From contig NZ_CP087176.1 in assembly GCF_024748695.1 (NCBI RefSeq), positions 5,325,501 through 5,389,500 on the forward strand: DNA of 64,000 nucleotides, in the 5' to 3' direction. Source of the DNA: Pseudomonas sp. B21-040. Lineage in GTDB: Bacteria > Pseudomonadota > Gammaproteobacteria > Pseudomonadales > Pseudomonadaceae. How positions within the stretch are numbered: position 1 is the first letter of the stretch; each line of letters opens with the position of its first letter. Positions 28,581 through 37,679 of this stretch are shown one piece after another. The position numbers and the translations under genes were made by a program. The notes below the pieces were generated by a model. It was not told the origin of the DNA. It saw only the letters and a program-made list of their open reading frames with translations, and made no database searches.

Positions 28581-29327
28581 ATGAATTACAACTGGGACTG
28601 GGGCGTGTTCTTCAAGTCCACCGGCGTTGGCAGCGAGACTTATCTCGACTGGTACATCGCCGGTTTGGGCTGGACCATTGCCATCGCCATCGTGGCCTGG
28701 ATCATTGCCCTGACGCTGGGCTCGATCCTGGGCGTCATGCGCACCGTGCCGAATCGCATCGTATCGGGCATCGCGACCTGCTACGTCGAACTCTTCCGTA
28801 ACGTGCCGCTGCTGGTTCAGCTGTTCATCTGGTACTTCCTGGTGCCCGATCTGCTGCCTGCCGACCTGCAAGAGTGGTACAAGCAGGACCTCAACCCGAC
28901 CACTTCGGCGTTCCTCAGCGTCGTCGTCTGCCTGGGCCTGTTCACCACCGCTCGCGTTTGCGAACAAGTGCGCACCGGCATTCAGGCCCTGCCAAAAGGC
29001 CAGGAATCCGCTGCTCGCGCCATGGGCTTCAAGCTGCCACAGATCTACTGGAACGTGCTGCTGCCCCAGGCCTACCGGATCATCATTCCGCCGCTTACCT
29101 CGGAATTCCTCAACGTGTTCAAGAACACGTCCGTGGCCTCGCTGATCGGCCTGATGGAATTGCTCGCGCAAACCAAACAGACCGCCGAGTTCTCCGCGAA
29201 CCTGTTCGAAGCGTTCACCCTGGCAACACTGATCTACTTCACCCTGAACATGAGCCTGATGTTGCTGATGCGCATGGTCGAGAAGAAAGTCGCCGTACCG
29301 GGCCTGATCTCCGTAGGGGGTAAATGA
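28581..29327 (+). CDS. gltJ: Glutamate/aspartate ABC transporter permease 1
   Basis: 248 residues, inner membrane, about five helices. The EAA loop is present (EQVRTGIQALPKGQESAARAMGF, then LPQAYRIIIPPLTSEFLNVFK). N-terminus NYNWDWGVFFKSTGVGSETYL matches GltJ of E. coli. GGGGAGA lies before ATG 28581. Couples to GltK and GltL. Confidence 0.96.
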   Translation: MNYNWDWGVFFKSTGVGSETYLDWYIAGLGWTIAIAIVAWIIALTLGSILGVMRTVPNRIVSGIATCYVELFRNVPLLVQLFIWYFLVPDLLPADLQEWYKQDLNPTTSAFLSVVVCLGLFTTARVCEQVRTGIQALPKGQESAARAMGFKLPQIYWNVLLPQAYRIIIPPLTSEFLNVFKNTSVASLIGLMELLAQTKQTAEFSANLFEAFTLATLIYFTLNMSLMLLMRMVEKKVAVPGLISVGGK

Positions 29328-29998
29328 TGGAATTCGACTTCTCGGGCATCATCCCGTCCCTGCCGGGTTTGTGGAACGGCATGGTCATGACCCTCAAGCT
29401 GATGGTCATGGGCGTGGTCGGCGGCATTGTCCTCGGCACCATCCTGGCGCTGTGCCGTCTGTCCCACAGCAAACTGCTGTCGAACCTTGCCGGCGCCTAC
29501 GTTAACTATTTCCGCTCGATCCCGCTGCTGCTGGTCATCACCTGGTTCTACCTGGCGGTGCCGTTCGTATTGCGCTGGATCACCGGCGAAGACACCCCGA
29601 TCGGCGCATTCGCCTCGTGCATCGTGGCCTTCATGATGTTTGAAGCCGCGTACTTCTGCGAAATCGTCCGGGCCGGTGTGCAATCGATTCCCAAAGGTCA
29701 GATGGGCGCCGCCCAGGCCCTGGGCATGTCGTACGGCCAGATGATGCGCTTGATCATCCTGCCGCAAGCGTTCCGCAAGATGACCCCGCTGTTGCTGCAG
29801 CAGAGCATCATCCTGTTTCAGGACACCTCGCTGGTCTACGCCGTCGGCCTGGTGGACTTCCTCAATGCTTCGCGCGCCAGTGGCGACATTATTGGCCGCT
29901 CCAATGAGTTCCTGATTTTCGCGGGTCTCGTGTACTTCATCATCAGCTTTGCCGCCTCGCAGCTGGTCAAGCGTCTGCAAAAAAGGTTCGCCGTATGA
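29327..29998 (+). CDS. gltK: Glutamate/aspartate ABC transporter permease 2
   Basis: 223 residues, polar amino acid permease family (HisM type), with the EAA loop [21 protein letters not shown] and [17 protein letters not shown]. Two adjacent ATGs exist (29324, 29327). I chose the second because AGGGGG then lies six bases upstream rather than three. It shares its first base with the gltJ stop and overlaps gltL by four bases. Confidence 0.95.
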   Translation: MEFDFSGIIPSLPGLWNGMVMTLKLMVMGVVGGIVLGTILALCRLSHSKLLSNLAGAYVNYFRSIPLLLVITWFYLAVPFVLRWITGEDTPIGAFASCIVAFMMFEAAYFCEIVRAGVQSIPKGQMGAAQALGMSYGQMMRLIILPQAFRKMTPLLLQQSIILFQDTSLVYAVGLVDFLNASRASGDIIGRSNEFLIFAGLVYFIISFAASQLVKRLQKRFAV

Positions 29999-30729
29999 TC
30001 TCTATCAAAAGCATCAACAAGTGGTATGGGGACTTCCAGGTACTGACTGATTGCAGCACCGAGGTCAAAAAAGGCGAAGTGATCGTAGTGTGCGGGCCAT
30101 CCGGTTCCGGCAAATCGACCCTGATCAAATGCGTCAACGCCCTGGAGCCGTTCCAGAAAGGCGACATCGTGGTCGATGGCACGTCCATCGCCGACCCGAA
30201 GACCAACCTGCCGAAACTGCGTTCGCGCGTGGGCATGGTGTTCCAGCATTTCGAGCTGTTCCCGCACCTGACCATCACCGAAAACCTGACCATCGCGCAG
30301 ATCAAGGTGTTGGGCCGCAGCAAGGAAGAGGCTACCAAGAAGGGCCTGCAACTGCTTGAGCGCGTAGGCCTGTCGGCTCACGCCCACAAACATCCGGGCC
30401 AACTGTCCGGTGGTCAGCAGCAGCGCGTGGCGATTGCCCGTGCACTGGCGATGGACCCGATCGTCATGCTGTTCGATGAACCGACCTCGGCGCTGGACCC
30501 GGAAATGGTCAACGAAGTGCTCGACGTGATGGTGCAACTGGCCCACGAGGGCATGACCATGATGTGCGTGACCCACGAAATGGGCTTCGCCCGTAAAGTG
30601 GCGGACCGGGTGATCTTCATGGACGCCGGCAAAATCATCGAAGACTGCCAGAAAGAAGAGTTCTTCGGTGACATCAGCGCCCGCGCCGAACGGACACAGC
30701 ACTTCCTCAACAAGATTCTGCAGCACTAA
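29995..30729 (+). CDS. gltL: Glutamate/aspartate ABC transporter ATPase
   Basis: 244 residues. Walker [10 protein letters not shown] near residue 36, Q-loop [12 protein letters not shown], signature LSGGQQQR, Walker [15 protein letters not shown]-loop VTHEMGFA. Standard polar-amino-acid ATPase (GlnQ/GltL). Last gene of gltIJKL; a REP doublet separates it from aauS, which may limit read-through. Confidence 0.97.
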   Translation: MISIKSINKWYGDFQVLTDCSTEVKKGEVIVVCGPSGSGKSTLIKCVNALEPFQKGDIVVDGTSIADPKTNLPKLRSRVGMVFQHFELFPHLTITENLTIAQIKVLGRSKEEATKKGLQLLERVGLSAHAHKHPGQLSGGQQQRVAIARALAMDPIVMLFDEPTSALDPEMVNEVLDVMVQLAHEGMTMMCVTHEMGFARKVADRVIFMDAGKIIEDCQKEEFFGDISARAERTQHFLNKILQH

Positions 30730-30745
30730 GAAAAACACCGCTCTC

Positions 30746-30815
30746 CTGTAGGAGCACGGCTTGCCGACGATGGCGTCATGGTCGATGTCATCACCGGCAA
30801 GCCGTGCTCCTACAG
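30746..30815. repeat. REP doublet between gltL and aauS
   Basis: CTGTAGGAGCACGGCTTGCC and its inverse GGCAAGCCGTGCTCCTACAG enclose about 30 bp. Confidence 0.85.
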
Positions 30816-30867
30816 GGGCAGGTGATGATCCGAAGATTTGTGTTGTGGTTGACCCAAGGCATCTGTG

Positions 30868-32769
30868 ATGAAATGCGACCCCACTCTCTATCGCGCCGCG
30901 CCGCCATCACTTGCCGTGAAACCCCGTCTGGTTCGCCATTTATTCCTGCCGCCGCTGATCATCGCCCTGATGATCGGATTGGGTTTTGCCGGCTTCTGGA
31001 TCAGTGAACACTATGGCATTCGCAGCCTCAGCGAGAACGGCCAGCGTCAGCTCGAACTGCACGCCCGCGCCGTCGAGAGTGAAATCAGCAAATACACCTA
31101 CCTGCCCAGCCTGCTGGAACTCGAAACCAGCGTACCCACGCTGCTGGCCGACCCGACGCCAGAACATCGGCAAACGGTTAATGAATACCTCGAAGGCCTG
31201 AACCGGCGCAGCCGCAGTCGGGCTATCTATGTGATGGACACCACTGGCCGCGTCATGGCCACCAGTAACTGGCGCGATGTCGACAGTTACCTGGGCGAAG
31301 ACCTGTCCTTCCGTGCCTATTTCCAGAATGCCGTGCGCGGTCAGCCGGGGCGCTTCTATGGCATCGGCAGCACCAACGGCGAACCCGGCTATTACCTGGC
31401 CCATGGCCTGGAAGAACACGGCAAGATCATCGGCGTCGCGGTGGTCAAGGTCCGTCTCGAAGCCATGGAAGAACGCTGGCAACGGGCGCGCCTCGAAGCC
31501 TTCGTCAGCGACGAAAACGGCATCATCATCCTGTCCAGCGATCCGGCACGACGACTGAAGTCGGTGGTGCCGTTGAGCGATGAGACCAAGGAAAAACTCG
31601 CCCGCAGTCTCCAGTACTACTGGTTCCCATTGAACGAACTGCAACCGCTGGCCCGTGAAACCCTGGCCGAAGGCGTGGAAAAACTGACCTTCCCCGCCAA
31701 CAGCGAAGTGGCGTCCGACGAAGAAAACATCAGCTACCTGGCTCAGACCCGGCCCTTGAGCGACACGCCGTGGAACTTCACCCTGCTCACGCCGCTTCAG
31801 GATTTGCGCCGCGAAGCGATCAATCAGGGGATTCTGGTGGCGGTGGCCTTCGCCCTCGTGGCGTTCCTGCTGATCGCCTGGAACGAGCGACGCAAAGTGA
31901 TTGCCACCCGCCTCGCGGCCCGGGAAGCCTTGCAGGAAGCCAACAATCAACTGGAGCGTCGGATTACCGAACGCACCACCGACCTGCGCGCCAGCAACGA
32001 ACGGCTCAAGGGCCAGATTCGCGAGCGCCGGCACGCCGAAGAGACGCTGCGCCGGGCTCAGGATGAACTGGTGCAGGCCGGTAAACTCGCGGCCATCGGC
32101 CAGATGTCGACCAGCATCGCCCACGAATTGAACCAGCCATTGGCCGCGCTGCGGACCTTGTCCGGCAACACCGTGCGCTTTCTGGAGCGCGGTCAGCTGG
32201 ATATCGCCAGCACCAACCTCAAGACCATCAATGAACTGATCGACCGCATGGGCCGGATCACCGCCAGCCTGCGCTCCTTCGCGCGTCGCGGTGACGACAA
32301 AGGTCAGGCAAGCCTTGGCAAAGCCATTGACGCTGCCTTGCAACTGCTCGGCGGTCGGGTGGAAAGCGCGCACCTGCAATTGCACCGCGACTTCAGCGAC
32401 CTGCAGGTGCAAATCGACCAGACCCGCCTCGAACAGATTCTGGTCAACCTGATCGGTAACGCCCTTGATGCCATGCAGGCTCAGCCGGTGCCGGAACTGT
32501 GGCTGGAAGGCGACGTGTTCGACGGCAAGTATCGCCTTCGTGTGCGCGACAACGGCCACGGCATTGATGCCGAAGCGCGCAAGCATCTGTTCGAGCCGTT
32601 CTTCACCACCAAACCCGGTGAACAAGGCCTGGGCCTTGGCCTGACCCTGTCCGCCAGCCTGGCCGCAGCCACCGGCGGGCAACTGGGTGTCGAACACCCG
32701 GCCAGCGGTGGTACCTCTTTTGTCCTCAGTTTACCGTTGGTAAGCCCTACTTCCGCCGAGCCAATATGA
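30868..32769 (+). CDS. aauS: Sensor histidine kinase for acidic amino acids (DctB-like)
   Basis: 633 residues from ATG 30868 (a GTG one codon earlier is in frame). Transmembrane helices at about 28-48 and 318-338 enclose a periplasmic double-Cache sensor of about 270 residues. A coiled-coil linker (RLAAREALQEANNQLERRIT) leads to the kinase core: H-box SIAHELNQPLAALR with His419, N-box ILVNLIGNALDAM, G1 DNGHGID and G2 GLGLGLT. Overlaps aauR by ATGA. Sits right after gltIJKL, whose promoter has AauR sites, so it probably senses glutamate or aspartate, as the P. putida AauS is known to. Confidence 0.93.
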   Translation: MKCDPTLYRAAPPSLAVKPRLVRHLFLPPLIIALMIGLGFAGFWISEHYGIRSLSENGQRQLELHARAVESEISKYTYLPSLLELETSVPTLLADPTPEHRQTVNEYLEGLNRRSRSRAIYVMDTTGRVMATSNWRDVDSYLGEDLSFRAYFQNAVRGQPGRFYGIGSTNGEPGYYLAHGLEEHGKIIGVAVVKVRLEAMEERWQRARLEAFVSDENGIIILSSDPARRLKSVVPLSDETKEKLARSLQYYWFPLNELQPLARETLAEGVEKLTFPANSEVASDEENISYLAQTRPLSDTPWNFTLLTPLQDLRREAINQGILVAVAFALVAFLLIAWNERRKVIATRLAAREALQEANNQLERRITERTTDLRASNERLKGQIRERRHAEETLRRAQDELVQAGKLAAIGQMSTSIAHELNQPLAALRTLSGNTVRFLERGQLDIASTNLKTINELIDRMGRITASLRSFARRGDDKGQASLGKAIDAALQLLGGRVESAHLQLHRDFSDLQVQIDQTRLEQILVNLIGNALDAMQAQPVPELWLEGDVFDGKYRLRVRDNGHGIDAEARKHLFEPFFTTKPGEQGLGLGLTLSASLAAATGGQLGVEHPASGGTSFVLSLPLVSPTSAEPI

Positions 32770-34094
32770 ACAACGACCTTAGCGTGCTGATCGTCGAAGA
32801 CGACCCCCATGTGCTGCTCGGCTGCCAACAGGCGCTGACCCTGGAAGACATTCCCTGCGTGGGCGTGGGCAGCGCCGAGGAAGCACTGGAACGCGTCGGC
32901 GACAACTTTGCCGGCATCGTCATCAGTGACATTCGCCTGCCCGGCATCGATGGCCTGGAACTGCTGAACCGGCTCAAGGCCCGTGATCGCAGCCTGCCGG
33001 TGGTGTTGATCACCGGCCACGGCGACATTTCCATGGCCGTCGGCGCGATGCAAAAAGGCGCCTATGACTTCATGGAGAAACCCTTCTCTCCCGAACGCCT
33101 GGTGGACGTTGCACGTCGGGCCCTGGAACAACGCAGCCTCGCCCGTGAAGTCACTTCGTTGCGTCGACAACTGGCGGAGCGCGACTCCCTCGAAGGCCGG
33201 ATCATTGGCCGCTCGCCCGCCATGCAGAACCTGCGTGAGCTGATCGCCAACGTCGCCGACACCTCGGCCAACGTGTTGATCGAAGGCGAGACCGGCACCG
33301 GTAAAGAACTGGTCGCGCGCTGCCTGCATGACTTCAGTCGCCGCCACACCAAACAATTCGTCGCGCTGAACTGTGGCGGCTTGCCGGAAAACCTGTTCGA
33401 AAGCGAAATCTTCGGTCACGAGGCCAACGCTTTCACCGGCGCCGGCAAGCGGCGCATCGGCAAGATCGAACACGCCGATGGCGGCACGCTGTTCCTCGAT
33501 GAAGTGGAAAGCATGCCGTTGCCGCTGCAAATCAAATTGCTGCGGGTATTGCAGGAACGCACCCTCGAACGCCTCGGTTCGAACCAGAGCGTGGCGGTGG
33601 ATTGCCGGGTGATCGCGGCGACCAAGTCCGACCTGGTCCAGTCGAGCAAGGCCGGCGAATTCCGCAGCGACCTGTATTACCGCTTGAATGTCGTGACGCT
33701 GGAATTACCGCCGCTGCGCGAACGTCGCGAAGACATCCTGCAATTGTTCGAACATTTTTTGCAGCAGTCGTCCCTGCGTTTCGACCGCATCGCCCCGGAG
33801 CTGGATAACCAGACCGTGTCGAACCTGATGAGCCACGATTGGCCCGGCAACGTGCGCGAGTTGCGCAACGTCGCCGAACGCTTCGCCCTCGGCCTGCCCG
33901 CCTTCAAGAAGTCCGGCGCCAGTGGCAGCAATCAAGGGTTGGCCTTTGCCGAAGCGGTCGAGGCCTTCGAACGCAACCTGCTCAGCGACGCCTTGCAGCG
34001 CAGCGGCGGCAACCTGACCCAGGCCAGCCTGGAACTGGGAATGGCCAAGACCACCCTGTTCGACAAAGTCAAAAAGTACGGGCTGAGCCACTGA
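32766..34094 (+). CDS. aauR: Sigma-54-dependent response regulator AauR
   Basis: 442 residues. Receiver domain with Asp55 (VISDIRLPGIDG); AAA+ domain with Walker A GETGTGKEL, Walker B TLFLDEVESMPL and an arginine-finger region; C-terminal Fis-type HTH (LSDALQRSGGNLTQASLELGM). The sigma-54 contact loop reads NAFTGA (residues 221-226) where the family has GAFTGA, so the first Gly is Asn. Expected to activate gltI at the sigma-54 promoter at 27343 through the boxes at 27222 and 27253. Confidence 0.94.
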   Translation: MNNDLSVLIVEDDPHVLLGCQQALTLEDIPCVGVGSAEEALERVGDNFAGIVISDIRLPGIDGLELLNRLKARDRSLPVVLITGHGDISMAVGAMQKGAYDFMEKPFSPERLVDVARRALEQRSLAREVTSLRRQLAERDSLEGRIIGRSPAMQNLRELIANVADTSANVLIEGETGTGKELVARCLHDFSRRHTKQFVALNCGGLPENLFESEIFGHEANAFTGAGKRRIGKIEHADGGTLFLDEVESMPLPLQIKLLRVLQERTLERLGSNQSVAVDCRVIAATKSDLVQSSKAGEFRSDLYYRLNVVTLELPPLRERREDILQLFEHFLQQSSLRFDRIAPELDNQTVSNLMSHDWPGNVRELRNVAERFALGLPAFKKSGASGSNQGLAFAEAVEAFERNLLSDALQRSGGNLTQASLELGMAKTTLFDKVKKYGLSH

Positions 34095-34432
34095 TGGATC
34101 TGATTCTAAAAGCCGCTTTGGGTGCGGCGGTGGTGCTGATTCTGGCGGCACTGGCCAAGACCAAAAACTATTACATCGCAGGCCTGGTGCCGTTGTTTCC
34201 GACCTTTGCGCTGATCGCGCATTTCATCGTCGGCAAGGGGCGCTCAATCGAGGACTTGAAGACCACCATCGTGTTTGGCATGTGGTCGATCATTCCCTAC
34301 TTTGTTTACCTGGCGACGTTGTACGTGATGGTCGACCGGATGCGCCTGGAGGCTTCGCTGGCGGTGGCGGCGGTGGGTTGGTTGATCGCGGCCACCGTGC
34401 TCGTCAGTGTCTGGGTTCGCCTTCACAGCTGA
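34094..34432 (+). CDS. glpM: GlpM-family small membrane protein
   Basis: 112 residues, four hydrophobic segments, no soluble domain. Resembles P. aeruginosa GlpM, a small membrane protein linked to the glycerol/alginate phenotype: short N-terminus, then YYIAGLVPLFPTFALIAHFIVG and TTIVFGMWSIIPYFVYLATLYV. Start ATG overlaps the last base of the aauR stop (TGATG), so translation is probably coupled to aauR. Here it follows aauSR and is 7 kb from the glp genes, so its name should not be taken as a functional link. Confidence 0.8.
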   Translation: MDLILKAALGAAVVLILAALAKTKNYYIAGLVPLFPTFALIAHFIVGKGRSIEDLKTTIVFGMWSIIPYFVYLATLYVMVDRMRLEASLAVAAVGWLIAATVLVSVWVRLHS

Positions 34433-34442
34433 CGCAACGGCA

Positions 34443-35384
34443 CTACGGGTGTGGGGAAAGGGGCAAGTCTCTTGGAGACTGCCCATAAACCTTCTGCAAC
34501 TGCGCTTGTGTCAACGCATCTTCAAACGGCACCGGCACCGATTTCACGGCCCCGTAGAGATTGCGATAACGCCAGTAGTTCCCGTTGTTGGCCAGTTGAT
34601 AACCGCGCTCGACCACTCGCTGGCCATCAAGGTTATAACGCAAGGTTTCCTGGGCTGCCGCTGGCGGTGTCGGCTGCATCAGGTCGGTGGCCAGAACGCG
34701 CATCGATTCGTCGATACACTCGTCGAGCACAGCCGTGACCTTCGCCAAATCGAGGCTGCCGTCGTCGATGCACTGCTTGCCACAGCGTCGAATCGGCTGG
34801 CTGATCACTTCGATCCGCATGCGATACAACGCCGAACCGGCAATGTCCTGGACCTGGACCTGATTGACCAGCACGAAACTGCCACGATCCGGGGTCAGCA
34901 TCAGTTTGGGTTCAATCACCAGGTGCGCAGTGACTTGCCCCTCTCCTTGCTTGAACCCGGCCACTTGCGAAGCCTGTTGATAGCGCTTTTGCAGATGCTC
35001 CTGCAACGGAACGCCCGCCATCAAGTCGGCCATCGGTCGCGCCTCGTTGAGTGCGGCTTTTTCCGCATCGCGCTGCAAGCTGCCGCTGCCCATCTGGGTG
35101 TTGACCAGGCTGGCCACCAACAAGCCGGCAATCCCGGCACTGTTGCCCGAGCTGGCCACCAGATTCTGACTCGACGACGCGGCTTGCAAGGCTGCCTGGG
35201 AGTCAATCACGGTGCTGGCACCGACAAAGGATTGCGGCAACTGCACATCGACCTTAAGCCCGTGGGCCTGGACGTAAGGCAAGGCACTCTGATCCTTGAA
35301 ACCGGCCTCAGGGGCCGGTTTCTGTGCGCACCCGGTCAGCATCAGCAGGACCAAGGCACCCGCCACTGTGGGCAGACGCATCAT
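34443..35384 (-). CDS. Uncharacterised outer-envelope lipoprotein 2
   Basis: 313 residues with a lipobox MLTGC (Cys19) after a short signal. No conserved domain recognised. Low-complexity Ser/Ala-rich segment near residues 65-105, and a lone pair of Cys in RRCGKQCIDD that may form a disulfide. YWRYRNLYGAVKSVPVPF near the C-terminus. The start overlaps the stop of the preceding lipoprotein gene by four bases. Likely functions together with that protein; role unknown. Confidence 0.82.
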   Translation of the reverse strand: MMRLPTVAGALVLLMLTGCAQKPAPEAGFKDQSALPYVQAHGLKVDVQLPQSFVGASTVIDSQAALQAASSSQNLVASSGNSAGIAGLLVASLVNTQMGSGSLQRDAEKAALNEARPMADLMAGVPLQEHLQKRYQQASQVAGFKQGEGQVTAHLVIEPKLMLTPDRGSFVLVNQVQVQDIAGSALYRMRIEVISQPIRRCGKQCIDDGSLDLAKVTAVLDECIDESMRVLATDLMQPTPPAAAQETLRYNLDGQRVVERGYQLANNGNYWRYRNLYGAVKSVPVPFEDALTQAQLQKVYGQSPRDLPLSPHP

Positions 35385-36076
35385 TGGGTGAAAGGCGTGA
35401 TCATTTGCTGACGGCTACTGTCCATAGCCTGATAGAACGCGTTGGACAGGTTGGCGTAGGTCGGCTCGTCCCACTCACCCTGGGCGGCCTGAACAGCAAC
35501 AAAGGGTTTGAACCACAACAGTTTGTTGTCGGCCAGATCGATCACCATGCCCTGTCCGCCTACCTGCGCCATTGGCACGCTGGTCGGCACGATGCTGTAG
35601 TAGCTGCGGGTGGCACCGGTGGCGTAGACATTCACCAACAGCAGACGATCAACGCCGTAGGAAGCCTTGACCGGCGTCATGTCCCGGGTCATGTAACCTT
35701 CGCGGAAACTGGTTTCCTTAAAAGCTGCAAGGTCGACCGGCTTGTCGATTCGCTTGGCTTTGTAACCCTTGGCCTGCAGCTTGGCGACAAGGACATCCGG
35801 CAAGGTGTTGAGGTCACTCACTTGCCACTTTTCGACGTTGTCACTGAGCTTGCTGTTAACGCCCTTGTTGATGGCGTAATCGAGCAGCCCCTGATTACCG
35901 GTCAGCGCCAGCACCGGCGCAGGCACCACAGTGATTGCCACACCAATAGTCGGCTCTTTGGCATCCCAGAATTGCTGGTCCAGCGGAACTGGCGGTTGTA
36001 CGTGGGCACAACCAGTGAGGGTCAGGCAGGCGAGCAACGTCAGCGCTGCCCAGGTGCGTAGAGCGTGAAGAGTCAT
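35381..36076 (-). CDS. Uncharacterised lipoprotein 1
   Basis: 231 residues. Signal peptide and lipobox LTLTGC (Cys22), then a soluble periplasmic domain: QQFWDAKEPTIGVAITVVP, DRLLLVNVYATGATRSYY, GQGMVIDLADNKLLWFKP. The last part resembles proteins that report or assemble at the outer membrane, but I assign no family. First gene of a two-gene lipoprotein operon. Confidence 0.82.
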   Translation of the reverse strand: MTLHALRTWAALTLLACLTLTGCAHVQPPVPLDQQFWDAKEPTIGVAITVVPAPVLALTGNQGLLDYAINKGVNSKLSDNVEKWQVSDLNTLPDVLVAKLQAKGYKAKRIDKPVDLAAFKETSFREGYMTRDMTPVKASYGVDRLLLVNVYATGATRSYYSIVPTSVPMAQVGGQGMVIDLADNKLLWFKPFVAVQAAQGEWDEPTYANLSNAFYQAMDSSRQQMITPFTQ

Positions 36077-36171
36077 GGATCAAGTCCCTATGATTATTAG
36101 CGGTGCTGCTTATGTCGGCAGCACCGGTAAAAACCGTAGTGGCATATTGATATATTTTTGATCGGTAGTCG

Positions 36172-36837
36172 TCAGCTCACGGTGCCGCCCTTGGCCTCGC
36201 TCATGATCTGGCGAATCGCCCCGACAAACGTCTCCACCGGCTGCCCGCCAGTCACCGCGTACTGCCCGTTGAACACCACGGTCGGCACCGAACTCACGCC
36301 ACGCGACAGCCACAATTGCTCTTCCTCGCGCACCTCTTTGGCAAATTCATCCGACGCCAGAATCGCTTCTGCCCGCTCGCGATTGAGCCCCACGCCTTCG
36401 GCGATCTGCGCCAGTTGAGCGTGATCGGAAGGGTTGCCGCCCTCGCTGAAGTACGCACGGAACAAGGCGTCTTTGAGATTGAACTGCAACCCTTCCAGCC
36501 CCGCCCAATACAACAAGCGGTGGGCATCAAAGGTGTTGTAGATACGGCTGTTGCCATCGGTGCGAAACGCAAACCCGACCTCGGCACCACGGGCGCGGAT
36601 CATCTCGCGGTTTTTCTGCGATTGCTCAGGCGTTGAGCCGTATTTCTCGGTGATGTGTTCGGTGATGTTCTGGCCTTCTGGGGCCATTTTCGGGTTCAGT
36701 TCGAAGGGCTGAAAACGGATCTCGGCCTGGACTTCATCACCCAGCAAATCCAGAGCCTGGGTCAGGCCGTACAAGCCGACAACGCACCAGGGGCAGGACA
36801 CGTCGCTGACGAAATCGATTTTCAGGGGGTTACTCAT
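36172..36837 (-). CDS. DsbA-family oxidoreductase (FrnE-like)
   Basis: 221 residues, cytoplasmic (no signal peptide). Thioredoxin-fold start KIDFVSDVSCPWCVVG with C15-P-W-C18, then the helical insertion and the C-terminal GVSSVPTVVFNGQYAVTGGQP (cis-Pro). FrnE/2-hydroxychromene-2-carboxylate isomerase-like family; CPWC suggests thiol redox chemistry. GAGGTG before the ATG at 36837. Convergent with nothing close; the lipoprotein operon lies upstream on the same strand. Confidence 0.92.
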   Translation of the reverse strand: MSNPLKIDFVSDVSCPWCVVGLYGLTQALDLLGDEVQAEIRFQPFELNPKMAPEGQNITEHITEKYGSTPEQSQKNREMIRARGAEVGFAFRTDGNSRIYNTFDAHRLLYWAGLEGLQFNLKDALFRAYFSEGGNPSDHAQLAQIAEGVGLNRERAEAILASDEFAKEVREEEQLWLSRGVSSVPTVVFNGQYAVTGGQPVETFVGAIRQIMSEAKGGTVS

Positions 36838-37072
36838 CGCACACCTCGCAGGCTTGAATGGCGCTGGAAAGTTCGCACGATACACCTGACCGGGCCGCGT
36901 TGGCAGTCATCCCCCAAGCCCGGCTCCCACAGGTTTTGCAGTGATCGGGAGGGTGTGTTTAGTTCTGTTTAGGGTTACTTCCTGAAAGCTACAGCGCCTT
37001 GCGCCGTCGCCTACAACCACGTCAGAATCCGCCGGCTTGTGCGCCTGGAGGGCCGTCGGTAACTTGGTTCCG
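36838..37072. other. 235-bp intergenic stretch before the DUF6124 leader
   Basis: A single inverted REP half (CCGGCTCCCACAGG near 36922) lies close to the DsbA-like gene. From about 36990 the sequence probably already belongs to the DUF6124 leader transcript. No gene seen. Confidence 0.5.
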
Positions 37073-37299
37073 TCACTGATTTCCAGTGATCGGGTTTAGT
37101 AGCCCGGATTACCCCTCAAGACGGATGCATAAGCGTCATTCAGTCAGGTTTTCACCTGCACTTGATGGTGGCTGTGTGCATGGCACCCTCGGGTGCGCCG
37201 GGTTTGAGGGAGTTACCGGTCTACTAACTTGCGCACAGCTACCACCCCTACCGTTTAGTAGCGAGAGAGGTTGTAGCCCTACTAAAGGTAAATCCCTCA
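37073..37299 (+). promoter_or_regulatory. Structured leader RNA of the DUF6124 gene with alternative pairings
   Basis: Local hairpins: TCACTG/CAGTGA (37073-37089), CGGG/CCCG around TTTAGTAG (37091-37106), GCACCC/GGGTGC (37183-37196), GCTACCACC/GGTTGTAGC (37238-37277, one mismatch). TTTAGTAG occurs twice (37095, 37254) and its complement twice (CTACTAA at 37221, CTACTAAA at 37279). TTGAGGG (37204-37210) can pair either with CCCTCAA at 37113-37119 or with the identical CCCTCAA at 37294-37300, which runs into the ATG. CTACTAAAGG at 37279-37288 holds the presumed ribosome site. So both the ribosome site and the start can be masked or freed. Confidence 0.65.
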
Positions 37300-37656
37300 A
37301 TGTTCAAAATTACTCCAAACCCACCGGAAACCGACGACGTTTCCCCCTACGAAACCCCTGAGTCCAAAAAGCTCAACAAAGCCGCCGACCGCGCCCTCGA
37401 CTACTACCTCAAACCGGTCATCCCCAAAGACACGCCCCGCAAACCCAGCACGATCTACCTCGTCGCCCCCGACACCGACAACGAAACCCTGCTGGTCAAC
37501 GCCTGTGAGACGTTGGCGTCAGCGAGTGTCATGTTGAGCAACTTCGCCGCAACGGTTGACGGCACCCAGCGCAACACCGTGCTCGGCATTCAGCAGTCCG
37601 TCATGCTCGGCGAACTGGCGGTGAACCGGATGCTGGATAACGTCGTCCCCACATAA
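37300..37656 (+). CDS. DUF6124 family protein
   Basis: 118 residues, cytoplasmic, starting MFKITPNPPETDDVSPYETP. The N-terminal 35 residues are Pro/Asp-rich; the C-terminal part is helical (LVNACETLASASVMLSNFA, then VLGIQQSVMLGELAVNRMLD). It matches the small Pseudomonas-restricted family DUF6124 (formerly grouped under DUF3077); function unknown. AAAGG 11 bases before the ATG is the only ribosome-site candidate. The long structured leader suggests post-transcriptional control. Confidence 0.88.
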   Translation: MFKITPNPPETDDVSPYETPESKKLNKAADRALDYYLKPVIPKDTPRKPSTIYLVAPDTDNETLLVNACETLASASVMLSNFAATVDGTQRNTVLGIQQSVMLGELAVNRMLDNVVPT

Positions 37657-37679
37657 TTCTCAACCCGTAGAAGATCAAA

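Noticed and set aside
30940..32697. 585-codon open frame on the minus strand
   Set aside because: It is antisense to aauS, whose kinase motifs are intact; the frame is open only because GC-rich codons avoid stops.
37086..37361. Small open frame covering the DUF6124 leader
   Set aside because: No similarity, different frame from DUF6124, and it would translate through the hairpins; the leader is better explained as non-coding.
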